DNA from: an uncultured Bacteroidales bacterium | GTDB taxonomy: Bacteria > Bacteroidota > Bacteroidia > Bacteroidales > Muribaculaceae | Direction: 5' to 3' | Length of the DNA stretch: 64,000 bases | Assembly (NCBI GenBank): GCA_947644715.1 | Contig: CANSAP010000004.1 | Location: 1 to 64,000, forward strand | Part shown: positions 53,887 through 62,127 of the stretch, one piece after another | Layout: the number at the start of each line of letters is the position of its first letter | Numbering within the stretch: position 1 is the first letter of the stretch | Notes under the pieces: model-generated | What the model saw: the letters and a program-made list of their open reading frames with translations, nothing else | What the model was told of the DNA's origin: nothing | Database searches by the model: none | Made by a program: the position numbers and the translations under genes

Positions 53887-54645
53887 ATGGCACAGATTGA
53901 ATCAGGCGGTGGCAACGGCAAAGGCAAGAACCACCAGAAAAAAATGACCATCCGTGTGGACTTCACTCCCATGGTTGACATGAACATGCTTCTTATCACG
54001 TTCTTCATGCTGTGTACAACGATGATTAAGACTCAGACTCTTAACATCGCACTCCCCTCCAACAAGGAGAACCTGAACACGGAGCAAATGAACCAGGCCA
54101 GTGCAGCCGACGCTGTGACTATCATCGTCGACGCCAAGCGCCTCCCCAACGGACAGCCCGATACCATCGGCGGCATCAAGCCTGAGATTTACTACTACGA
54201 AGGCAAACCCGCTGAAATCCCCACCGCTGAAGGCGGCATCAAAATCCTTGACGAAACTGACCCGGCCAACATTAAGGTCAACATGCCTGCCGGCCAGGAG
54301 AAGCTCGTCAAAGCTACCTTCAACATGGGCGACAAAGACGGCATCCGCAGCCTCATCACAAAGCGTAACAAGGCAGTGCTCGAAGCCATCAACCCCCTGC
54401 GCGAGAAATTCAAAGCAGGCGAGCTGAACCAGGCTCAGTTCGACAGCCTCGCCCGTATCGTCCGTAACGACGAGCAGTATGGCAAACTCACCATCATCAT
54501 CAAGGCAACCGACGCAGCCTCCTACGGCTCTCTCGTAGCCCTGCTTGACGAAATGCAGATTAACCAGATTGCACGTTACCAGATTGATAACCTCACGGCT
54601 CAGGACAAAGCCCTCCTCGAGGACTTCCAAAGCCGTCATAAGTAA
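53887..54645 (+). CDS. exbD: ExbD (second of two)
   Basis: 252 aa. Conserved aspartate in FTPMVDMNMLLITFFML (D at about 34). Periplasmic region extended as in the first copy. The two ExbDs are divergent, suggesting a heteromeric stator. It starts 4 nt after its neighbour's stop. Confidence 0.9.
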   Translation: MAQIESGGGNGKGKNHQKKMTIRVDFTPMVDMNMLLITFFMLCTTMIKTQTLNIALPSNKENLNTEQMNQASAADAVTIIVDAKRLPNGQPDTIGGIKPEIYYYEGKPAEIPTAEGGIKILDETDPANIKVNMPAGQEKLVKATFNMGDKDGIRSLITKRNKAVLEAINPLREKFKAGELNQAQFDSLARIVRNDEQYGKLTIIIKATDAASYGSLVALLDEMQINQIARYQIDNLTAQDKALLEDFQSRHK

Positions 54646-54690
54646 CCTGAGTAAGATTTATTAACCCGACTAATAAGAAGACATACACAT

Positions 54691-55563
54691 ATGGCAAAAG
54701 GAGTAAATCTTACATCCGGTGAATGGACCAACATAGTATTCGATGGTAAAAACAAGGACTTCGGTGCATACGTAATGCGCCAGCGAAGCAACCGTCGCCA
54801 CTGGATGGCCCTGATTGGTCTCATCATTCTTCTGATAGCTATCGCTGTGGCTGTAATCTCTTACAGCGCTTACCTCGACTTCAAGAAAGCTGAAGAAGAG
54901 GCTCGCGCCAAGGGTGAGCAGATGAGCCAGATTGAAATGCTCAACGAACAGGAAGCTCAGGAAGAAGAGGAAGAAGTTAAATATGAAGAGCAACCCGAAC
55001 CGGAAGAACAGACCGTCGAAGAGCAGGTGGCCTCTCAGCAGGTAACCGCTATCGCTATCGTGGATAAAGCCGATGCTGACAAGGAAGTCAAGAACATGGA
55101 CGAAATCCAGGAGAACGAAGCTCAGGTAGGTGCTGTTAACCAGGAAGGTAAAATCGACGTTGGCCAGGTAAACGACGCAGTGAAAGCTGTGCAGGTCGTT
55201 GAAGAGGTTAAACCCGAAGTTAAAGTCGCTCCCGAACCCGAAAAGATTTTCGAGGCAGTAGAGCAGCAGGCATCCTTCCCCGGCGGTCAGAGCGCTCTCA
55301 TGAAGTGGCTCTCAAGCAACCTCCGTTACCCCGAACTCGCACAGCAGAACAATGTGCAGGGTAAGGTTATCGTGAAGTTCACGGTTGAGAAAGACGGCAG
55401 CATCACCAACCCCACCGTTGTGCGTGGTGTTGACAAAGAACTCGATAAGGAAGCTATCCGCGTAGTTCGCAAGATGCCTAAGTGGAGCCCCGGTAAGAAC
55501 AACGGTGCAGCCGTTCGCTCTTACTTCACACTCCCCGTCACCTTCAAACTTCAGAACATGTAA
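54691..55563 (+). CDS. tonB: TonB-family energy transducer
   Basis: 290 aa. Membrane helix at about 38-60, an acidic Glu/Gln/Val/Lys-rich periplasmic linker (about 65-190), and a C-terminal TonB domain with FPGGQSALMKWLSSNLRYPE, VIVKFTVEKDGSI and AAVRSYFTLPVTFKL. It connects ExbB/ExbD to outer-membrane receptors. No receptor is encoded next to it. Confidence 0.95.
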   Translation: MAKGVNLTSGEWTNIVFDGKNKDFGAYVMRQRSNRRHWMALIGLIILLIAIAVAVISYSAYLDFKKAEEEARAKGEQMSQIEMLNEQEAQEEEEEVKYEEQPEPEEQTVEEQVASQQVTAIAIVDKADADKEVKNMDEIQENEAQVGAVNQEGKIDVGQVNDAVKAVQVVEEVKPEVKVAPEPEKIFEAVEQQASFPGGQSALMKWLSSNLRYPELAQQNNVQGKVIVKFTVEKDGSITNPTVVRGVDKELDKEAIRVVRKMPKWSPGKNNGAAVRSYFTLPVTFKLQNM

Positions 55564-55586
55564 TCCCCGGCTTCACAGCCTCAACA

Positions 55587-55620
55587 ATAGAAAGTGCGCC
55601 CCACCGGGCGCACTTTCTAT
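55587..55620 (+). terminator. tonB operon terminator
   Basis: Perfect 15-bp stem, ATAGAAAGTGCGCCC (55587-55601) and its complement (55606-55620), loop CACC, 23 nt after the tonB stop. The T-tract is weak (TTAAT). Confidence 0.78.
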
Positions 55621-55708
55621 TTAATCACAGACTTATTTTTTCTCACAGAGGATTAATACGCAAATGGAAGTGGTCAACTGACCGGCAACACAACGTAACC
55701 ATCCGAAT

Positions 55709-55904
55709 AAGTGACTGTTCAAAATTAATTTATATTATTTTCGAGGCTGTTTCCGAGAGATTTCAGCAAGCTGAAGAGGGAACGGTGCGGGCACCGTGAC
55801 CGATGAGACTTGGCTGAAAGCGCCGGAAAGAGGCCTAAAATAATATAAATTAATGGCAGAACACAATCACTTGGTTAGTATAAATTAATTTTGAACAGTC
55901 ACTT
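55709..55904 (+). repeat. Structured element B (196 bp)
   Basis: Perfect 26-nt inverted repeats at the ends (55709-55734 and 55879-55904; unrelated in sequence to the ends of elements A and C). Inside is a long hairpin: an 18-bp AT-rich stem (55724-55741 with 55837-55854), AGGC/GCCT, TTTCCG/CGGAAA, TTTCAGC/GCTGAAA, then the core GAAGAGGGA, 7-bp stem ACGGTGC-GG-GCACCGT (55782-55797), GACCGATGA (55798-55806). A 24-nt tail precedes the right end. Compared with element A, the core stem differs at most positions but pairs perfectly. Confidence 0.85.
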
Positions 55905-56107
55905 AAAGCCGACAATTCAACACAACGCCAAACTATGGATGTTTGATAATTGCAGCGAAAATACTAAACGCAGAATCCATATCGTTATATGAATACCGGC
56001 AATGGTCGGCTGCATCATTTATATATTTTCACTGCTGCAGCTCCGATAAATGCCGGGACACACAACAAACATCCCTGTCCTCAAACCAAACACAATACCA
56101 CAACAAA

Positions 56108-57061
56108 ATGCGATACTCATTGCTTGCACTCGCTGCCTGCGCAGCAATTACAGCCGCAGGTGCGCTCCCTCCTCTGCAAACACCGGATGCCGGTCGCATC
56201 GACCGCCACTACCTGTATTCACCCGAAATGCAGGACACAATCACCGTCGACGTTTGGCTGCCGGAATCGTATCTTGCCAATAAAGAAAGCTATCTGCCCG
56301 TGCTCTATATGCACGACGGACAAAACCTGTTTGATGCCGCAACGACCTGGAATCACCAGTCCTGGGAAATGGATTCTGTGGTTTCCCGCCTCAACGAAAC
56401 AGGGCTTATAGTAGCTCCCGTGATAGTCGGCATCCATAGCATCCCTGAAAGCCGAGTGGCCGACCTCATGCCGCAGGCGCTCTTCAACGACACAGTGCTC
56501 CTTCAGGAAGCCCGCAACGGTAAATTCCTGACTACACCTCTGCGCGGAGATGCCTATGCCAAATTTGTGAGCACCACCCTGCGTGACATGATTGAGCAGC
56601 AATATCGTGTGCTCTCCGGCCCGGAGAACACCTTTGTAATGGGTTCAAGCATGGGGGGACTTATGTCGGCCTACATGATATGTGAATATCCCGAAATCTA
56701 CGGTGGAGCAGCCTGCCTGTCCACTCATTGGGTTGGCTCGGTTACTGATTACGCTGCCGGCGAAGAGCGCTTCCCCCGGGCCATGTATGATTACCTTGCC
56801 AAACATCTCCCCTCCCCCGACAGCCATAAACTATACTTCGACCGTGGCACAGAGACCATCGACGCATACTATGACAAATGGGATGACCGCGTAATAGCCC
56901 TCTGCAATAGCCTTGGCTATCGCCATGGTGTCAGCCTTGACTCCGGAGTCTATCCCGGTGCGCCGCACGAAGAGAGCGCATGGAAGCAGCGCGTACACCG
57001 TCCGCTCCGCTTCCTGCTCACTCCGCCTCAAACCTTCACCCTGCGTCCGCTGCATCCCTGA
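56108..57061 (+). CDS. Secreted esterase-D/antigen-85-like alpha/beta hydrolase
   Basis: 317 aa from the ATG at 56108. Signal peptide up to about AAGA (residue 18). Alpha/beta-hydrolase features: YLPVLYMHDGQNLFD (oxyanion region) and the nucleophile elbow VMGSSMGGLMSAYM (Ser at about 182); the terminal HEESAWKQR supplies the histidine. It resembles the putative esterase family that includes feruloyl and siderophore esterases. The longer ORF to 55943 lacks a start region of quality. Polysaccharide-ester removal is plausible. Confidence 0.82.
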   Translation: MRYSLLALAACAAITAAGALPPLQTPDAGRIDRHYLYSPEMQDTITVDVWLPESYLANKESYLPVLYMHDGQNLFDAATTWNHQSWEMDSVVSRLNETGLIVAPVIVGIHSIPESRVADLMPQALFNDTVLLQEARNGKFLTTPLRGDAYAKFVSTTLRDMIEQQYRVLSGPENTFVMGSSMGGLMSAYMICEYPEIYGGAACLSTHWVGSVTDYAAGEERFPRAMYDYLAKHLPSPDSHKLYFDRGTETIDAYYDKWDDRVIALCNSLGYRHGVSLDSGVYPGAPHEESAWKQRVHRPLRFLLTPPQTFTLRPLHP

Positions 57062-57074
57062 CGCACGTGCCGCC

Positions 57075-57632
57075 TCAATCCACTCTCTTCACAACCTTGC
57101 AGGGATTCCCAACGGCCACACTGCCGGAGGGAATATCCCTGACGACCACGCTTCCGGCTCCGATTACACAATTGTCGCCAATGCTCACTCCCGGCAGCAC
57201 GCAAACATTACCACCTATCCAGACATTATTGCCCACAGTTATCGGGCGGGCATATTCCAATCCCTTATTGCGCTCCTCGGGGCTAATAGGATGGCCGGCC
57301 GTATAAAACGAGCAGTTGGGAGCAATAAACACATTGTCACCAAACCTCACGCGAGCTTCGTCAAGGATAACCAGATTGAAGTTAGCGAAGAAATTCCTCC
57401 CGACCTCAATATTATAGCCATAGTCGCAATAGAAGGGTTGCTCAATCAGTATGCCACCTTCCACCCTTCCCAATATCGATTTGAGGAGCGCCTCTCTTCC
57501 CTGCACATCCTTCGGACGCAGGTCATTATAATCTCTGCACTTCTCCTTGCAGTCAAGCCTTTCGGCAATCAGCTGCGGGTCGTAATTGGCATCATAAATC
57601 ATGCCCTTAAGCATCTTCTCCTTCTCAGTCAT
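57075..57632 (-). CDS. Sugar O-acetyltransferase (maltose/galactoside type)
   Basis: 185 aa. N-terminal helical cap MTEKEKMLKGMIYDANYDPQ followed by a left-handed beta-helix with hexapeptide repeats (DNVFIAPNCSFYTAGHPISP, VWIGGNVCVLPGVSIGDNCV, IGAGSVVVRDIPSG). The catalytic histidine is in AGHP. Acetyl-CoA dependent; the sugar acceptor is not known. It is convergent with the esterase gene. Confidence 0.93.
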   Translation of the reverse strand: MTEKEKMLKGMIYDANYDPQLIAERLDCKEKCRDYNDLRPKDVQGREALLKSILGRVEGGILIEQPFYCDYGYNIEVGRNFFANFNLVILDEARVRFGDNVFIAPNCSFYTAGHPISPEERNKGLEYARPITVGNNVWIGGNVCVLPGVSIGDNCVIGAGSVVVRDIPSGSVAVGNPCKVVKRVD

Positions 57633-57691
57633 GTTAATATCTTGATATAACGTTCATATTCCGGAGACTTCACTATCCCTGATTGACAGTG

Positions 57692-57699
57692 CAAAGTTA
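57692..57699 (-). promoter_or_regulatory. -7 like element before the acetyltransferase gene
   Basis: TAACTTTG on the minus strand (57699-57692), about 60 nt upstream of the start at 57632. No TTTG at the right spacing was found, so the call is weak. Confidence 0.35.
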
Positions 57700-57735
57700 A
57701 GCATTTCCAGACATAACTATGAATAACCCTGAAAA

Positions 57736-57750
57736 AAGTCAAGATGACCT
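57736..57750. repeat. Near-exact copy of the 15-bp palindrome
   Basis: AAGTCAAGATGACCT, one mismatch from the complement of AAGTCATCTTGACTT, in the intergenic region between the acetyltransferase and beta-helix genes. Confidence 0.6.
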
Positions 57751-57818
57751 CAGTGTCGCAGTATGTCAGAAGCCTCGCCGCCATTGAAAAGGCAATCGTG
57801 ATTGTGAGTGATTTCAAA

Positions 57819-57867
57819 AGCAAGAGGATGCGCCAACGTCTGCAAAAACGCGACACATCCTCTTGCT
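57819..57867 (-). terminator. Terminator of the beta-helix protein gene
   Basis: 12-bp stem AGCAAGAGGATG (57819-57830) and CATCCTCTTGCT (57856-57867); on the minus strand TTTT follows. It is 17 nt past the stop codon. Confidence 0.75.
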
Positions 57868-57883
57868 TGGAATGAATCTCTAC

Positions 57884-59815
57884 TTACCTCGGAAAGCCGC
57901 CGCTATTGCCGGTCAATTGAGCCTTGACGGACGATGAGGTATTGCCGGAATTAAGCGTATAGGAGCTGCCGGAAATGAGCCCGGGACAAGTAATCAGTAC
58001 TGACTGACCCATGTTTCCACCGAATCCGGGGCCTCCACCACCGGGACCACCACCGGGCATAAAATTCCCGCCAAAACCTCCACCTGCCGATGGATTGTAA
58101 TTCTCCGGAATGTCAAAAGAAACAACCGCATCACTGCCATCATACAGAGTAACCACTCCGCCGGAGGTCACCGACAAAGAACCACTGACATAAGGTTGAG
58201 TTGATGACGAAGAGGATGGGGTCGAGTTTCCCCCGCCTATAGCTATCAGCACACCTCCGGTAAAATAAACAGAGTAGCCCTCCTCCTCATTTGCATCAAT
58301 ACCACATTCAGGCGCAGAGGCTCCACATGCGCGGATAACACCTCCTTCAATATACATGTTTCCATTGGAGTCAATCGCATCATTATTGGTTGCGACCACA
58401 GTAATATCTCCACCTTTCAGGTACATATGGCTCGAAGAATTAAGGCCATCATCATAGCTCCTTATGTCTAACTTTCCATCATTAACAGTCATGATAGCCT
58501 TACTTTCAATTCCTTCTGCGCCTATACCCGTAGTGGTTACAGTTATGTAGCCACCATCAATAGTGACATTGCCATCCGCTTTGATTCCTTTGGGTGAGGA
58601 CTTATAGTCGCTGTCAAGATGGTCTGTATTTCCGGTATAATTAGTATATTCCTTGCCATTCACATAGGCGAACAATCCTCCGGAGGTAGTAACCGTTACC
58701 GTACCTCCAGCAATGTTCAAGTCGCCGTCAACACTGATTCCCTTGCCTCCACTTCCGGTGGCCAAGAGAGTCAATATTCCTCCGGAGATTACCATTTGTC
58801 CGTCAGCACTCATGCAAGTGGAGGCCTTCGTTTTAAGAGCGTCCGAGTCCCATTTGCCGTCACCGCTCACCCGGGCATCGACTTCTCCTCCGCTCACAAA
58901 TATATCGCCGTCAGCTTTAATGGCCTTCGCTGCAATCGCAGTGACAGACACATCAATTTTCCCTCCGACAATTATAATTGAGCCGGTATCCTCATCCGCT
59001 CGGTCAACGTCATCCTTAAACGAAACCTGAATGCCATCATCCCCTACACCTGAAATCGTCAACTCTCCACTCTGCATTTCAAAATACTGATTGCAGTTCA
59101 GGCCATCCTTAACAGCCGAAGTCACTGACACCGAGGCATCCTGCAACGTCACATACTCTTTTGAATAAATGCCATGAGCCTTATTTCCGATAACCTCAAG
59201 ACTTCCGGAGCCATGAATCTCCAGATGACCTTTACATACGACACATCCTTTCTGCGAACCGGATGCTCCATCGGCCAACCGATTCATCGTGCCATCTGCC
59301 AACATCAGTTTTATTCGTTTCCCATTCTGGATGTCGACCGGAGCATCAGACGTGCTGCTCAACTCCACTCCATCGAGCACCACGGTAGCTTTATATGCTC
59401 CCGACATGCTGAAAGAGCCCTCTTCGCTACGACCGCGCAAAACATATGTAATTTCGCCGCCATTGGTGGCCGAAACATCATCATGCTGCACTATGTCAAC
59501 CTTAGCCTCTGAAACCGTGATATCAAGGAATCGGGCTATCGAAGCATCCACTGCCACTGTGGCAGCATCATCAGCATAAGTTATTACGACTTTGCCGGCC
59601 TCAACCGGGCAATCGTCTACCGTCATTCCAGTCACATCCGCAAGAGCATAATCCTTCCCAAGCACAGTCAGCGTGCTCCCATGCGAATATATCATCTCTC
59701 CGCATGCGTCTACCGGTGCTGAATAAACCACACTGCCGACCCTGATATTAAACGTTTCTGCCACTGCGGGTATCACAGACAAGCCGGAGAGGCACGCAAT
59801 CAAAAGCTTTTTCAT
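57884..59815 (-). CDS. Secreted right-handed beta-helix protein (DUF4353-like, carbohydrate-binding)
   Basis: 643 aa. Signal peptide ends VIPAVAE. Most of the chain (about 95-570) is a repetitive Gly/Val/Ser pattern of short strands with turns (ADGDIFVSGGEVDARVSG, VDGDLNIAGGTVTVTTSGG, ADGNVTIDGGYITVTTTGIG), the DUF4353/Cthe_2159-like solenoid, a polygalacturonate-binding fold. A glycine-rich patch (about 585-612) and a final small domain follow. It has no obvious C-terminal sorting domain of its own. It overlaps the upstream small gene by 4 nt. Confidence 0.85.
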   Translation of the reverse strand: MKKLLIACLSGLSVIPAVAETFNIRVGSVVYSAPVDACGEMIYSHGSTLTVLGKDYALADVTGMTVDDCPVEAGKVVITYADDAATVAVDASIARFLDITVSEAKVDIVQHDDVSATNGGEITYVLRGRSEEGSFSMSGAYKATVVLDGVELSSTSDAPVDIQNGKRIKLMLADGTMNRLADGASGSQKGCVVCKGHLEIHGSGSLEVIGNKAHGIYSKEYVTLQDASVSVTSAVKDGLNCNQYFEMQSGELTISGVGDDGIQVSFKDDVDRADEDTGSIIIVGGKIDVSVTAIAAKAIKADGDIFVSGGEVDARVSGDGKWDSDALKTKASTCMSADGQMVISGGILTLLATGSGGKGISVDGDLNIAGGTVTVTTSGGLFAYVNGKEYTNYTGNTDHLDSDYKSSPKGIKADGNVTIDGGYITVTTTGIGAEGIESKAIMTVNDGKLDIRSYDDGLNSSSHMYLKGGDITVVATNNDAIDSNGNMYIEGGVIRACGASAPECGIDANEEEGYSVYFTGGVLIAIGGGNSTPSSSSSTQPYVSGSLSVTSGGVVTLYDGSDAVVSFDIPENYNPSAGGGFGGNFMPGGGPGGGGPGFGGNMGQSVLITCPGLISGSSYTLNSGNTSSSVKAQLTGNSGGFPR

Positions 59816-60219
59816 CGAACTGATATTTTTATGGTTTTTCCATCAGATGTTTTCACCAGATAAACACCCCTTGGCAACTCAGACTTGGCTGAAGCAACGG
59901 AGTCATACCGTCCTAAATACAACCCATCCACAGTATAGACATTAGCCTCCTCATTGTTTAAGTCAGAGGTAACCATGTTTATACCTGACGCATCACCGGC
60001 AAAATACATCTTGGTGAGCTTGGAAAGCTCAAAATCCAAATTATTCCGACCATTGGTCACCACCAACTTATCTCCGGAAACCGACATCACCAACGATGCA
60101 GCTTCAATTTCTGCAACAGCGCCATCTTCCGTTTGAAGAATCATTGTCAATGGAGTCTCTGCCATTGACAATGCGACAATCTGAGCAAGCATAACAACCG
60201 CGCAAAGTTTTTTAATCAT
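59812..60219 (-). CDS. Small secreted protein consisting mainly of a T9SS sorting domain
   Basis: 135 aa. Signal peptide ends LAQIVALSMAE. About residues 20-85 form a short beta region (LVMSVSGDKLVVTNGRNNL); the last 45 residues match a T9SS type A sorting domain (NVYTVDGLYLGRYDSVASAK, then LPRGVYLVKTSDGKTIKISV). The stop overlaps the start of the 643-aa beta-helix gene (ATGA), so the two are translationally coupled: cargo and sorting signal on separate chains. Confidence 0.8.
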   Translation of the reverse strand: MIKKLCAVVMLAQIVALSMAETPLTMILQTEDGAVAEIEAASLVMSVSGDKLVVTNGRNNLDFELSKLTKMYFAGDASGINMVTSDLNNEEANVYTVDGLYLGRYDSVASAKSELPRGVYLVKTSDGKTIKISVR

Positions 60220-60485
60220 TGTTCAGGTTTTAGAGTTTATAATAAATGATATGAATTTACAGCAGATATCCACTTAAGTTAAAGTATGTTTGGATGTCAA
60301 TCGAACTTAACTTTTAAGTCTGTTTGATTCGTTCTGCGAAATAACGCGTAATAATCCTTTTGGACAAAATAATTCAACCAACTGCCCCTTTTCTTCAATG
60401 AAATACCTATAATAAAGAAAAAGAAACTGCGCCTACGCAAAGAAGCGCGGCACAGTCTTAGCAATGATTGTTATCCGGATGTTCG

Positions 60486-60833
60486 TCAGGGAGCGGGGGT
60501 GTCTTCGGGGACATAGATGATGTCGCCGTTCTCCAGCTCGTAGGCCACGCCTACTCGCTTGCCCTTGTTGCCCTGCGCGGGGTCCTTATCCTCTGAGGGG
60601 GTGTATCGGTTGATTTTCTCACCCTCTTTCGTGATGATTTCCATGTTTTCCTTGCCGGGGTTCTTGACCATAGTGAAGTCCTCCTGCGAGAACATCTCCG
60701 TCATGTTGTAGCGGCTGACGAGAGCCACCATCAGCGCTACGGCAAAGACCATGGCCACGTCGAAGAGGTTGCTCACGACACTCATCGGGTCGGAGTCTTC
60801 GCTGCGGCGAAGCAGGCTGCGTCTTCTTCTCAT
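60486..60833 (-). CDS. hmuV: HmuV-like DUF2149 protein
   Basis: 115 aa. One membrane helix (about 24-44, VVSNLFDVAMVFAVALMVAL) with the arginine-rich start MRRRRSLLRRSEDSDPMSV, then a soluble part. Distantly like ExbD, and always beside an ExbB-like gene in hmu loci. Overlaps hmuU by 4 nt (ATGA). Last gene of the run. Confidence 0.82.
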   Translation of the reverse strand: MRRRRSLLRRSEDSDPMSVVSNLFDVAMVFAVALMVALVSRYNMTEMFSQEDFTMVKNPGKENMEIITKEGEKINRYTPSEDKDPAQGNKGKRVGVAYELENGDIIYVPEDTPAP

Positions 60834-61435
60834 GCTGCTTGGTCAGTGGAGGGTGAAACAGTGTTGGCAACGAACTCGAGAATGGTCAGGTTCTTCATGG
60901 CCCAACGCTCCTTAACCTGCTGGGTAATGAAGCCGATGGCACTCACCACAAGGCCTACTACGGTTGTGGCAAAGGCCACCTGCATGTTGTAAGCCATTGA
61001 GGCGATGTCGCCGGTAGCGAGGCCCACGAGTGCCGGACCCATAGGAATCAGTGTGCCCATAAGACCAAGAATGGGGCCCATCTTTGTCAGCACCTTTGAA
61101 GTTGAGATATTCTTCTCTGCTGCAATCTCATATTCAGAGAGGAGCAGGTCAGTACGGGCGCGGTCACCCTTGGCTGCCAGAATCTTGCGTGCATAGGACT
61201 CAACGAGTGAGGAGGGTTTGTCGCTCAGCTGCGACTCAAATTCCCGGAGGGTGGCGGGGGTGAGCTTCTCAATCTGCGAATACAGGCGGGAGGTGGTGCG
61301 CTTCACCTGCATATACTGACCGAAGAATGCGCCGATGAGGATTATAGCGCGAATGAAAAAGAAGATGAGCAGGACGATGACCGGCACGAGCAGTCCGGTG
61401 GAAATCCAATACAGGATATTAGAGATGGTATTCAT
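60830..61435 (-). CDS. hmuU: HmuU-like MotA/TolQ/ExbB proton channel protein
   Basis: 201 aa. Three membrane segments: about 10-35, and the pair with GPILGLMGTLIPMGPALVGL and VAFATTVVGLVVSAIGFITQ. The Pfam MotA_ExbB pattern is clear. With HmuV it may form a stator energising haem uptake. Overlaps hmuT by 4 nt. Confidence 0.88.
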   Translation of the reverse strand: MNTISNILYWISTGLLVPVIVLLIFFFIRAIILIGAFFGQYMQVKRTTSRLYSQIEKLTPATLREFESQLSDKPSSLVESYARKILAAKGDRARTDLLLSEYEIAAEKNISTSKVLTKMGPILGLMGTLIPMGPALVGLATGDIASMAYNMQVAFATTVVGLVVSAIGFITQQVKERWAMKNLTILEFVANTVSPSTDQAA

Positions 61436-62127
61436 TGTTTGGAAAGCTTTTTGCGAAGATAAATTTTGTTAATGATGAAGCCGGCAATCGCGCCGACAAC
61501 CAGCAGAGCGAGTACACCACCGAGGGCATCCCATTCCACTTTATTAGTGCCGACGGCAGCCGTGCGGCCATTGACTGTGGCTACAACTCCCAGCAGGGCA
61601 ATCAGCGCATTCAGGAGGAACGTCATTTCAAGGCGCATGTCACTCTCAGGCAGCAGCCATTCTACCCCCAGCGCCAGCAGAGGCATCAGCACAAGCAAAG
61701 CGCCGGCGGTGCCCCAACCTATTAGTGCGAAATCCATGCCGGGGAGCGAAAAAATGAGCTGCACAAGCAGGGAGAACAGTACGGGGAAAATCAACAGTCC
61801 GGGGAACCAGAGCGACACCTGAAGCATCACGTTCTGCATCTTGCTGACCGGCGCACCGGAGAGTTTACGTGCCATCAGGACACAGAAGGCTATCTGAAAA
61901 AAGACGTCGATGGTGAGAATCACGGATGTGTCGAGCATCAGGTCAGGGCGCGTTAGCCAATCGGCAATCTGCGTCTTCGACTGAGTCGTGGCGTACTCCC
62001 ACGTGAAGGCCACAAACAATGCGCCCACGAGGCAAAGCACCACCTTGCCGACAGCTCCGTGGAAGGTGAGCTTGAGCATGAAGCTCAAGCCCACCAGGAG
62101 CATTATTATGGTTACTACAATTTCCAT
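61432..62127 (-). CDS. hmuT: HmuT-like multi-pass membrane protein
   Basis: 231 aa, about seven hydrophobic segments. No motif I can name beyond its position between the CobN-like gene and the ExbB-like gene, which is the hmuT place in Porphyromonas and Bacteroides. The start shares one base with the hmuS stop (61432-62127 against 62127). Confidence 0.72.
   Translation of the reverse strand: MEIVVTIIMLLVGLSFMLKLTFHGAVGKVVLCLVGALFVAFTWEYATTQSKTQIADWLTRPDLMLDTSVILTIDVFFQIAFCVLMARKLSGAPVSKMQNVMLQVSLWFPGLLIFPVLFSLLVQLIFSLPGMDFALIGWGTAGALLVLMPLLALGVEWLLPESDMRLEMTFLLNALIALLGVVATVNGRTAAVGTNKVEWDALGGVLALLVVGAIAGFIINKIYLRKKLSKQ

Larger units (their letters stand above)
55564..56107. other. 544-nt intergenic region between tonB and the esterase gene
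   Basis: Holds the tonB terminator (55587-55620) and structured element B (55709-55904). From 55905 to 56107 I see only AT-rich leader-like sequence with no clear promoter. Confidence 0.6.
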
